Below, in pieces: positions 38,401 to 49,910 of a DNA stretch of 64,000 bases. Made by a program: the position numbers and the translations under genes. Under the pieces are notes generated by a model. It worked only from the letters and a program-made list of their open reading frames with translations, did no database searches and was not told the origin of the DNA. Position 1 is the stretch's first letter, and the number at the start of each line of letters is the position of its first letter. The stretch comes from Istiophorus platypterus (lineage: Eukaryota > Chordata > Actinopteri > Istiophoriformes > Istiophoridae): NCBI GenBank assembly GCA_016859345.1, contig CM029122.1, forward strand, positions 11,308,075-11,372,074. Reading direction: 5' to 3'.

Positions 38401-41400
38401 GCTAAGGTGTTACAGCTTCTATGTGGAAAAAATAACAATAGCAGGGAGGAACGTATGAAGTGATTTATAACAATGTGTCCTTACTCTTTCTTTTTTCTTC
38501 TTTTGTTTTTTGACCTCCTTCTCTCTGTAAAAAAAGGGAGGGAGCCAGCATCTTAATAGAATAATATAAAATTCTTACTGAGACTAAATATTGAACTACA
38601 GTTTTGGGTAAAATGTGTGGCAGTGTTTTATTGGAAATTAGTGACTCACTGTTGTTTATAGGTCTTGCAGTATGAACGCTGGTCATCATCAGAGTCCTCA
38701 GGCTCCTCCTCTACCTGGCAGCTCCTAGGAGGTTACATTAGATAGAGATTTAAAACATGAGCAAACATTCACAGAGTCCAAGCGATGTTAGGTTTGTTTT
38801 AAACAAAAATGCCTTAACATTGAGAATGCGTCTGTGATTCAGGGATTACTAATCCAGTTATGAATACATGGGCCATGAGTTTGTTCAATACTGGGCTTCT
38901 ACAAGAATGCTCAACAATGTCGAAAAATATCTTAACATATCTTGTGCCATCATAAATCTCCTGGGCCCACACAATTCTCTACCCCTGACCTAAAATACCT
39001 TTAAGCTACCTTTGAATTCTGCTCTCTCCCAAGCAAAGAGCAGACACTCGGTGGGTTGAACCAGCCTTATATCCCGGCTTTGTATCTGCTTAGGCTAAAA
39101 CTATCTGCCATGGAGAAATTTGAGAAATGAGAATTGATCAGCATTAATGTAGATATAATGGTGATCAAGCAGGTGGAGTTCCCTCAGCTAGGACAGTTAA
39201 AAAAAGTAGGAAATCTGTATTGAGCCCATTGACAAGGGAGATGCACCAATTAAGCTGCATTACAATAATATGAATCCAGACAATAACTTATTTCCTATCA
39301 TGACATGTTCCTTGTATTCTGAAAGATACCAAATACTTGAATGCTTAATTTTTTTGAAAAAAACACAAGGCCATAAATTAAGTCTTGTTTTCATATAAAT
39401 TTGCAGCATTTCAATACTTTTAGAACACATGGTTACAGAACCTAAACATACGTTTTTAAGTCAAATGTTAGAGTCACATGTCTGTATAATAACTAGGATT
39501 TAAAAATTTATATATCTGTTTATGTTAACTGGTTTGTTAGTTGCTCTAGAAAAAAAATACACCCCCCCCCACATGTTCAGACATTTAAAATTTGTGAAAA
39601 CCTTAAACTCTTTTAGGAAAAATGGTTTATACAAAAACCTGCTCTTCTAAATGATGCTATATTTATTTTTGGATGATGATTACAGAGCAAGTAACAGTTA
39701 CAAATTTTATGTGTAGATCTAGAAATAATCCTACAGAATCAAGTTTATCTGCAAATCTCAACAGGAATATGAGTATATTTTTCCAGTTACATTTTTTTAT
39801 TTTACCACATCACACTATGATTATTGCAGCAGGTTTATTGATAATGTACTGGTTACCTGAACTGAGGATCAGGGTTCATATGACAGAACCATTTATCTGG
39901 CAGCTTGCTGCAGTCGATCCCATCGGGGAGTTTGCGCCAGCGCAAACACTCATCACACTGCACCCAGTTTTGATCTGGTCGCTTCCTGAGGCGTAGACGA
40001 AGACAAGTATCAGAGCATCTAGGGGGTGAACATGGTTAGACAAACATGCGTGCCCTGACTTTTAGCAACTGCAAATGTACTAACATAGTATCTTCCACTG
40101 GTGTGGTGCTGTTTGGATCGTCTTTGTTCCTCCTGTAGCGGATTTCTTTCCAGTACTCCTCCAATTTGATTCCCAAATTGTTCATAGTTTTCCTGTACCA
40201 GGAAAATTTGGCATTTTAAACCTACATTCTGGGTCTTGGCCAATCCTGGCCCCATGTTGACAAATAATCCAGGAACATGATCAAGATTATAAAAATAAAT
40301 GTACCGATCTGATCAAAACTGAATGCAGAATTGACAACATTACCTGTATTTATCTGTCTCCAAAAAGCTCTGTTTGTTGTGGGTAGGATCCAGAAAGTTA
40401 CACTCTATTACCCCAATCACGCCAACGCCTTGGTTGTTGGCCTTCAGAAGGCAAAGATTCATGAGAGACATTTACCAGATGATGACATTTAGAATTTGTC
40501 AACAGACACACTTACCCTAACAGTAGAAACTCACCTTAAGCTGGCAGCCCACACGTTCGTAGGCTTTTATGAGCCGATTCTTGTGGTACATCATAATGCC
40601 ATACTGTTCTTTACTTATAGTGTTGTACCCGAAAGTGATAGCAATGGGTTTGCTCTAAAATAACATTAAGGAAAAAACCAACAGCAGAGATATAAAAATT
40701 TTCGGCGCGCATCCATTTGTCTCGTGTTTCCTTGACTCATACCAGAAACCACAAAAGGAAAAGGGAAAACGAAAAAAACAAGCAAAAACCCCCCACAGCC
40801 CTAGAGAGTCTGTGATGAAAGGATACCAGGAAGGTCGGCTTGTAGTGGTCCTTTCTGATGCAGGCCAGACTCTTAGCAATGAGCTGAGTTTTCACCTTTT
40901 TACCACGTATGATGACCTGCATCCGAGGCTTCAGGTACAGAATACTGCAGTAGGACTACAGCCAAAAAAACCCCCCACAAATATCAATTTATTTATAACA
41001 GCAAAGGAAAAGTCAAAAGTTAAGGAGTCAAAGAAGTCAAGCAATTTTACGATATTTTTCACTTGGGCACACACAAACAGAGATTACGTACAATTGAATA
41101 CATTTAATTAAAAACAACTAGCTCAGCTTCACTACTTATGCAAAAAAAAAAAAGAAGAAAAAAAGAAGGCTTAGTTATTACAGACTTCCTCCAGACATGT
41201 TTTAAACCACCCCCCTTCCCAGAAAAAAAAATACCCTGATTTGAATATTACTTTATGATTTATATGGTTTTTCAACGATAAAAGTTAATCTACTACACTA
41301 AATATATCTACTCCGTCTCCCTTCGTGAATAGTCTAGAAACTATAAATATACAAATATTGGTCATTTCAAAAATTTAACTGCTGGACACATGATGTAACT

Positions 41401-44400
41401 TACTTCATTATATGTACATCCTCCTTTGCAGATAAGCAGCAGAGGTTTCAAAATACCACATCACAACTGTGTGATTTTCAAACTATGGCTTACAAGCTTA
41501 AAATCCTGCCGGTAGATGGATGTTTTAAACACAGATTTAGGATGAGCTCAGAGAAACTTTCCCCTTTAGGCAGATCACTGTGAAAACAATCTTCTAGTGT
41601 CAATAACCGCACATACATCATCCTACATACAGATGGTCAAACATCCAAGTGAAGTAACAATAAGTAAAACACATTTTTAGTGAAGGGGGACTTTAAAAAT
41701 GCAAGATTTTGATGCTTGTATACATAAAAGGGTATATGTTCACAAATGAATGTGCGTGGGTAAGGCACAAAAATAAGGTAAAAAAAAAAAGTCATAATGA
41801 CTTTTTTTGAGGACAAACACATTATTGCTCCTTACCCGCAGCGAGTAAAGACTCTCAGGGGTGTATGATGTGATCTTGTCTGGATGTTGAGAAGTGTCGT
41901 TCACTGACTCGAAGACATCAGATGGAATTCGGATATCGTAACGGTCCTTCTCAAAATCAAACTCTACTGTTTCGGCAGATGTCCTGTTAAGAACAAAACA
42001 AGATAGGTGTATGGGCCCCTATCACTGTTAATCACTGTACAAATCTGAGGTTTTGACTAGAGCCATATAGCACAACACAGTGTAAATGACCCTCTACACT
42101 TTACCACATAGCTTCTAAAATAAAGCTGACAATGAAATAGTTTGGGAAACTCTGGTTAAAATGTTTGTTACTGACAACAGTTAAGTAGGAAGATGAGAAG
42201 AAGACAAGAAGAAGATAAACTGATTTCCAAAAGGCACATTTAAGCAAGATTGTTTTTGTTTTTACAATAACAGCATCATAAAAAAGTTGGAGCACCCCAA
42301 GCACCCCAGATTTGTGCTCTCAGATCACTTTTAACAAGGTCTCACACTTTAATTAGCTTGTTGGGACTAATGCTGCTTCACAGCCATTGTTAGGAATGGT
42401 CAGGTGATGCAAATTTCAAAGATTTATAAATACTCTGACTCCTTAAACCTTGTCCGAACAGTCAGCTGCCATGGGCTCCTCTAGGCAGCTGCCTAGGACT
42501 TGGTCTGGAAGACCAAGAAAACTTTTAAAGAGCAACCTGCTTGCTGGATCGTTAGAAAGGCAAATAGAAAAACCTGCATTTGACTGCAAAAGAGCTTCAG
42601 GAAGATTCAGTAGACTCTGGAGAGGTAGTTCTGTTCTACTATGCAACACTTAAATGAATATGACTTTCATGGAAGAGTCATCATAGAGAAAACTACTTCC
42701 TGCCTTCTCACCACAAATTTCTAAAGTTTCAGAAGTTTGCAAAGGGACATCTAAACAAGCCTGATGCATTTTGGAAACAAGTCCTGTGGTCTGATCAGCT
42801 TAAATGGAACATTTTAGTTGCAATGGGCAAAGGTATGTTTGGAGGAAAAAAGGAGGCAGAATCTCATGAAGAGAGCATCTCTCCATCTGTTAAACATGAT
42901 CTATCTGCCCCCCGTTTAATAGGGGGGCTGGATAGTTCATGCTTAAGGCTTGTGTCAGAGCCAGTTGCAAAGGAACACTTACTTGTAGAGCGAAGAATGG
43001 ATTCAACTAAGTACCTGCAAAATTTGGAGGTAAACATCAAACTGTCTAAAAAAAAAGATGAAGATGAAAAGAGGACATGTTCCACAACAGAAAAATGATT
43101 CTAAAACACCTCAAATTCCACGATGTATGACCTCAAGAGCCGTGAGCTGAAGGTTTTGCCACTGACCAAACAGCCTCCCAACCTAAATATCATGGAAAAT
43201 ATGTGGATGAACTTCAGAGGTATAGTGCATGCAAGACGGCCAGAGAGTCTCACAGAACTGGAAGCCTTTTGCAGGGAAGAATGGGTGAAAATCCCCCAAA
43301 CAAGCATTAAAAGAATCTTGCTAAAAAAAAGTGTTTAAAAGCTTTTATACTTTTCAAAGGGAGTGTTAGTAAACCGTCCATGCTTTTGGGCCCTTTTCCT
43401 TTTTTGTTACTTTGAAACTGAAAAAGATTTTAATAAAAAAAAGTAATCTTGCTTGAAATATTAAAGAAATATTTCATCTTTAACTTTATGCATTTTAGAA
43501 ATCAGGGCAACTTTTACTTGCTTAGCCGCTCAAAGTAACAGTAATTTTGACCAGGGATGCCCAAGCTTTTTTCATGCCACTTTATGTGTGGACTATAGAC
43601 AGACCTGCGGAGATTCCAGATGATGATCCGTGTGCCGGTTTTTCCTGTTGACCAGGGGGGAGATATGGTACTGAGCTCAGTGAGAAGCTCCTCCTGTGTT
43701 TCAAAAGGGGAATGGAGCAGGATGTCCTGCAGACTGGCTTTGTACTCCTCTTGTACAGATAGTAAAGCTTAAGTTAAGGATAACTGAAAAGATTAGATCA
43801 AACAGAAAAATGACTGATGCATGATTGAGACTGAACCTCCATAAAACCTTTACAAAAAGGAATAACAAAATTAAAAACACATCAGGTCCCGTTTTGTACA
43901 GTCTTCCTTTACCCAATTCAGCTGAGTAGACATGGTATTTTAATGATGCAAACAAGTCAAGATGATATTAACACTGTATCTGTTAACATATGATGTGAAT
44001 GAATGCATTAGATAAAGGATATTATTTTTTCTTTCTGTCTTTCCAAAGCAGACTATTGGTACAATTATTTGGTCGGCATTGATTTTTTGGAGGTAGGTCT
44101 GCGAGAGCATCCCAACACATGAAGAGCTCTTCGACTTGGAAAAGACGATGGCGTCTCTGCCAAGACGCATGGATCCCGACTTGAAGCCGTTGCCATAGAT
44201 ACCTATTGGCGCTACACCCTTTGCAACAGTCTTATCACTGTACCCAAAGCTTAGGGGGGGAAAATATATATATTTTTCTGGTAAGTATATGAAATGCATC
44301 CTAAATAATGACATTCATCATCGAAAATTTGACTTTTTCCAAATCTTATCTATGGATAAGATTTATAAATACTCTTTTAAAGGTTTCAGGCACTGGCCTT

Positions 44401-47400
44401 TACCATGAATGTCAATAGTGGCAGTGCAATGGGACTTTCAAGTAAAACCATTGCAATCTATAATGAATACCGTTTTATGAACAACAAATATCAAAGTTAA
44501 AAATGACAGTGGGTCCAGTTCCCAAAATGTTATAAGAACAATAACTATCGAACTTATTTTTAGATCATTTTACAGGAAATACCAAGCAGCAGTATCTGTA
44601 CCTTAGCATCTTGTGCATAGTTTCAGGGTCCAGCCCATTTCCATTATCCATAAAGCTGAGGCATTCTTGTCCTTTGACCATAGTCTTATCAATCCAGAAC
44701 TGTTTGGCATCGACATCTGGATCATAGGCATTATCTGTAAGAAATCACAAAAAATTTTTAGGGACATATTAAATTCACATGAAAATCTCCCTCTTTCTGT
44801 TCCAATGTTAAAGGTTTACACATTGCAGTGATATCACTGTTTAGTGAGGCCTTTAGGGGCGGTTTTTCTGGCCCATTGTGCCCCACATGAATGCAGCATA
44901 CATATCAAACAGATTCAATAGGGTGGAACAATATTGGGACTTTTTAGTGAGCGTTTGTAAAGTGAGCCTCTCTCCTTATTGTACATGCATTTAAAGGATG
45001 ATGATGCAAGTATTAGGTGAAGATGTCAACAGTGGCTGATTATGTATTTTACTTGATCTACTGCGGTCATACAACAATTTGCAATCACCTGTCCTGCACA
45101 AAATATTCTTTGCCTCTGAAATCCAAAAAATTAGAGACAGAATTTAAACAATGACACAATGAAATCATGTGGAACAGAAATGTGACTTAATGTTTTATTC
45201 TTGAGATTTGTTTAGAGGTAAACTTGAATTTGAACTTGACAGTCATTACAGTCGAGACACTGCACTTTTTGATAGATTATTCAGTGTCTTCCTTTATCTC
45301 AGTACCTGATAGTCATTAGTAACTGTCATTTCATCAAAGGCAATATACATCATATGATGGTATTTAAGTCAGGCTCTTTTGATGTTGATGTTTTTGAAGG
45401 AGTGTTCTAAGGCTATAATGTTTGCTGCAGCTTAATACTATAGGTTGTTGGTTTGCAGATAGCAATCTCTTATATTTTAGACATTTTTTCAATTTGACCA
45501 CAAAATTCCATCTTGTTGACAGAAATAATGAGCCTAATAATACGCTGATTGCATGTTTACGTTACAAAAACTTATAGCACATAAACATCATTATGTTATC
45601 CAGGAGTCTCAGTTATGCAGTTCAACTAGGGACATCGATAGTACAGAGTAAACAGAAAACTAATGCAACCGGTTTTCCTTGAAACTGAAACCTTGTGGTG
45701 ATGACTCACCTATGAGCTCAGCTATGGCACTGAAGGGCCAGGTGTGGCTGGTTGAGTTGCTGTGAAGAAACTTGGGACAAAGCTGCAAGTGAAACAAATC
45801 ATTTTCATACATCAGATCACCATGTGACTATTTTTTCTTTTGTGAAATGTCTTTCAGTTTGTTGGATGAAGACTTTGTCTCTGTTCCATGAACACTTTAT
45901 CTTGTCTGTCCCTTTTTCTGAGATTCACAGCCAGGATTAAAAGGTTTGTCTAGCATGTGGAGAAAAATGAGGGCAGGGTTTCCTGTATGTGACAAACCCA
46001 CAGGAAATGCAGTGAAATGATCATTTTTGAATCAAGAATTGATTCTGAATCAAAACCTGGCAAGAGGAACAGGAGTCAAACATTCCCATCCACCCCATAT
46101 GTCTGACCGATGTTTGCTTTTTGTCTTCATCTAAATATATCAAATAATCTGTGTCACTCTACTGACGAGCGCCTTCCTCATTGGAGGTTTGAATGATCAT
46201 TTTTGCCCCTTGCTTACGTAAACATTTTGAGAATTTAGAACGGATGTCACACAGAAAAAAAAAAAAAAATCACCTGACTGTTAAGACTTGGTTTCACCAC
46301 AGAGATCCGGAGGCTTCCTATACCAGTCATTAGTCACGGGCGTACACATTGTGTTACATACGACGAGCTTTGTGATTTACAACAAAGAAAAAGATATTTC
46401 CAGTCACCTGTCTGTGCAAAAACCAGATGCATGTTTACTTGTCCCCGCTTTTCTTAAAACAGGGGATGTGGCAAAATGGGATCAGCCCAAAAATGAAACA
46501 TTAAGTTTACACCCGTGTGTCTATATATTTAGGATAAGCTAAAAATTTTCATAAGCAGCGTTGCACATACCTTCCTATGTCTCTGTGTCCTGGACAACTA
46601 TTTGTTGTTTTCGTAAATGCAGCGTGGCCCTGAAACTTTTGAGCCGTGTTTTGTCTTTTTCCTGTCCCGTGGTGTAATAAAACAATTATAAACAATAAAA
46701 GGAAAACAAACATCCCCAACAACAACAAAAAAAAAGTTTTAAATCTTGCAGAAAGATTTTTTTTTTTTTTTTTTTTAAATTTTTACCCTAATTGAGTTAT
46801 AGAGACAAAGTTTGATCGGTGTTCGGGTCATATCCTCATTCTTTTCTTGAATACAAAAGTGCAGCATTAGGGAGATTAGACGTCGCGGAGCGGCACCGCC
46901 CGGACCCCGATGCGGGGTCTCGACCGGTCCACCGCCCCCTAAAACCCCCTGCGTGGTTTCAAGCGGAGCGTTTCTGACAGACGCCGGTAAACAACCCGCA
47001 ACCCGGAAGCCGACTTTAACCCCGACGGACGGGGAGGCGAAGTCTCTCCGTGACTAAGAGCGATTTTTCCGGGAGCATCCGGGAGCCGCCGCCCGGAATC
47101 TCGCCGAGCGTCGGTCGCCTGCTTCCCGGTCGATCACCGACTCCCCACCTGTCTGAAAAAACACGGGGGTAAAACGAGGAACCGCGGGTCTCTGCGGGGC
47201 TCCGTGCGGGGCGGTCAACGCGACACGTCGACCAGCGTACGTGACACCCCCCCCCCCCCCATCGCCCGCAGTAGCGGAGTTTAAGCTTCTTTTTTCGGGT
47301 TTGTTTGTTTTTGTTTATTTTAATATATATTGGTCCATAACAGCAGGCGCCCGGAGGAGCGGGGGGGGGGGGGGGTCGGACTCACCGTGCTCAGCGGGAC

Positions 47401-47424
47401 ACCGCGGTCCGTCCGCGTCGCCAT
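35432..47424 (-). CDS. morc3: MORC family CW-type zinc finger protein 3
   Basis: Nineteen coding exons give about 1,097 residues (human 939): 47386-47424, 45710-45782, 44602-44734, 44023-44249, 43605-43761, 41836-41983, 40827-40955, 40535-40654, 40344-40441, 40085-40192, 39857-40018, 38650-38724, 38485-38524, 38353 down to 38243, 37916-38036, 37766-37835, 36565-37678, 35743-35942, 35432-35600. The N-terminus is a GHKL ATPase: ELIDNAYDPD (N-box), DNGNG and GNGFKSGSMRLG are visible. A CW zinc finger follows (from about residue 429, NWVQCDECLRWRKLPDG, then KWFC), then a basic/Gln-rich helix, an acidic patch with a SUMO-interaction-like hydrophobic core (DDDIFILE, about residue 660), a coiled coil (about 850-975) and the conserved C-terminal helix. 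MORC3 is a nuclear ATPase that binds H3K4me3 through CW, forms PML-body condensates and silences retroelements (family knowledge). Introns 4 and 7 look U12-type. A decayed Tc1 copy fills most of intron 5. The extra length is mainly in the 1.1-kb exon. Confidence 0.95.
40655..40826 (-). other. morc3: morc3 intron 7: U12-type GT-AG intron
   Basis: The intron begins GTATCCTTT, the U12 donor consensus. TTCCTTAAT at 40665-40673 is the branch site, 10 nt before the AG. It joins exon 40827-40955 to 40535-40654 in phase 0. Confidence 0.88.
42268..43584 (+). mobile_element. Decayed Tc1/mariner-like transposon in morc3 intron 5
   Basis: About 1.3 kb with degenerate inverted ends (AAAAAAGTTGGAGCACCCC at the left; the right end reads AAAAAAGCTTGGGCATCCC on minus) next to TA. 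Broken transposase reading frames lie at about 42450-42653, 42823-43098 and 43123-43338; the last ends in a Tc1-type PNLNIMENMW catalytic-end motif. Stops and frameshifts make it inactive. Confidence 0.85.
43762..44022 (-). other. morc3: morc3 intron 4: U12-type AT-AC intron
   Basis: The intron begins ATATCCTTT and ends TTTAC, with ATCCTTAAC (branch site, 8 of 9 consensus bases) at 43773-43781, 11 nt before the acceptor. No GT donor is available at the end of the exon. The joined frame reads ...ERKNISVQEEYKASL, which aligns with other MORC3 proteins. Confidence 0.88.
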
Positions 47425-47650
47425 GTTTGTCGCGGCTACGGGAAGCGGCTTAAGGACGTGAGGTGAAACGCGCGGCCCGGCGGACGTAGGGAAAACGAAA
47501 GCGTGAGACGAGGCGGTTTCAGCGTCCGTCCGCCCGGAAAAGACGCTTCCCGGGTTCATCTGCCCGAGTCTTCGGCTTTTTTCTTCGTTAGGTGGCCGTG
47601 AACTCTGCTCCCGGTTTCACATCTTCCGGAATGAACATCCGCGATTCATC
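46860..47650 (-). promoter_or_regulatory. morc3: morc3 CpG island promoter and first exon
   Basis: CpG-dense DNA surrounds the start codon at 47424. An ETS-type CTTCCGG lies at 47623-47629, about 200 bp upstream of the ATG. There is no TATA box. The downstream half of the island is in intron 1. Confidence 0.6.
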
Positions 47651-47659
47651 GATGATTAT

Positions 47660-49910
47660 CGATCAGCGTTAACCGCGTTGCTTCCTGTAGTGATTTACTG
47701 TTTGCGCACGTGTTTGAAGTGTCCCATGATTTAAACACATGCTGCTCCAGTAAGAGCCCATGAGGTGGTAAATATCTGGAGGATTTCCCAATCACACCTG
47801 ATATGAATTCCTAGATAACTCCTATAATAAAGTAAATAATATAACCCAAATCACGATCGCATACCTGGGTCTCATGGGCTCCAAAGCAGATATAGTGTAT
47901 AACTAAAATATATCATCCAATGAAGGCTAGGTAATGTTTATTATTATTATTATCATTTTTACAACTGCACCAGTTATTTAGGACAGTGCCTTTTTATTTT
48001 GAAGGACTAAATGTGCCACAGGAATGATGCTGGCTGTGTATGGCATAAACTGGAGAGATCATGGGATAAAAAGGGCTGCATTGTAGTTAGTCCAGCAGAC
48101 TTTCTGCTTGCAGCTCTCTGAGAAAGATGGATGGTCTCCACACTGGAGATTCAGCAAAAAAAAAAAAAAAAAAGCCGCAGTTAGGATTTTTTTCCCCCTT
48201 GTTCTGCCTTTTAAAGTTCATTATTGGGTCCTGGTTTTGTGTGTTTGTTAGTTACACTTTTTTCTGATCATCCTTTTGTGCAAAATCTTTTTTGAGAAAT
48301 ATTAATTTTTGCAGGACTTTTAACACTGGACAATATCCAATCACTTTCTAACGTATATGTACAGCCATTTGTCCATTTTTTCGTGTCTGCCAGGGGTCTG
48401 GGTCATGGCAGCTGGTTAAGCGAGGTAGCCCAGACTTGAGGGATTTTTTTGCTATAGTATAAAACAACTTTAACGTCGACTAGATATGTTTTTGCCTCTG
48501 GTCTCATTGGGATGTTGCTAAAATATGTTCTGTTGATTGTGATGTAACATTGACTATTGTGTGTATGATATGTATGAAATACAATTCTTTACCTTTATGT
48601 ACATAATAACTACATTTGTTTGTTTTTTTTAAATCAAAAAGCACTTTACAATTTGCCTCTCATTCTCTCTCTAAACACACACACACACACACACACGGCA
48701 ACGAGAAACAGAGCAAGGCAGGAGAAGGAAGTTCATTGTTTAGTGTTTTTTCCCCAAGGACATTTCAGTATGTGCATGATTAGCCAGGGACGGAACCGCC
48801 AACCCTGTGATCATTGTCACAGTTTTGAGTCCCTGAGCCCCTTCCAATGCTAATGAAGGAAAACAAGCAACTAAAGCTGCAAAAGGGAAAACATGGTATT
48901 CAAGCTTAATATTTCATTTAATGGATCTTCTTTTTGTTAATTCCAAAACTTGACATGGTCCTTTAAACATCCAAAATAAATTACTTAAAAATTCCGCACT
49001 GTGGAAAGAAAAGACAACAGGCAGTTGTAAAAACTATCCATGAACAACTACAAAGAAAGGCTGATTTCCCTTGAACACCAAAATTAGCAAGCATAAAGAG
49101 TATATTACTGAGGTACACCCATAATATTACAAAGGGCTTTTCCTGGTTTACACAAATCACATTCAGTAACTTACTAATAAAACTCAACGTAAATCCGTGA
49201 GGTCCCATAATGAATCCAATAACATTTGAAGGGAGAGTACTTCTACAACAGGCTGCTGCCGCCATGCAGTCTTTACATTCTCAGAGTCAGACAGACATAC
49301 AGAATGTATGCTTGTACCAGAGAGTGCTGTTAACTGGTTATGAACAATTCAAAAGAACAAAAACAATACATAACAAGGTTCTTCACAGTAAATCTACTAA
49401 TGGCGTCAAATAAAAACATTGTTACTGGAACTATTGTTATTATAAGGTGCATGTGTTATAATACCAATAGGTATTAATTTGAGGTTTACATACTAACTGT
49501 ATTTAATAGTAGCATTTTTTTGTCTAAAACCAGACAAAGCAAAGAGAATAGATACTGATACAACCTCAGCGTGTGAATATTTTTAAACTGAGATGACAGG
49601 CATCCTTGAGAGAGAAAGAAGCATGATTTAGTCATTTGTAATTAATACTAGATTTTTTTTTCCAGATGTCCAAAAAGCCCCTTGAATTAATGACAACAAA
49701 GTCTCTCAGCTTCGGTGTGAGAGCACCTCAGAGATACATGTATTTACGTGGAGGTTAGAGCATTAAGAGGCATTTCCTTTTTTTTTTTCTAGTCCACAAT
49801 ACAACACAATTGCTGGTTGGGCCTATTTTAGGTGTTCCAGTCACATGGCTGCAGATCAAAAAGTTTAAGAAGAGGACTATTTTGATGTAGGCTTGATGCT
49901 AGAAGAAGCT
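47660..49910. other. Spacer between dop1b and morc3
   Basis: The right part is dop1b 3' untranslated sequence. It holds (TTA)n near 47940, a short repeat fragment at 48355 and (CA)n at 48676-48697. No other gene seen. Confidence 0.5.
48355..48440 (+). repeat. Short interspersed repeat fragment between dop1b and morc3
   Basis: The series tgtccatttt...gggtctgggtcatggcagctg...agcgaggtagcccagactt is a degraded common fish repeat of the LINE-tail type. Confidence 0.4.

Noticed and set aside
43101..43338. Possible host gene in morc3 intron 5
   Set aside because: It is the end of a broken Tc1-like transposase, not a host gene.
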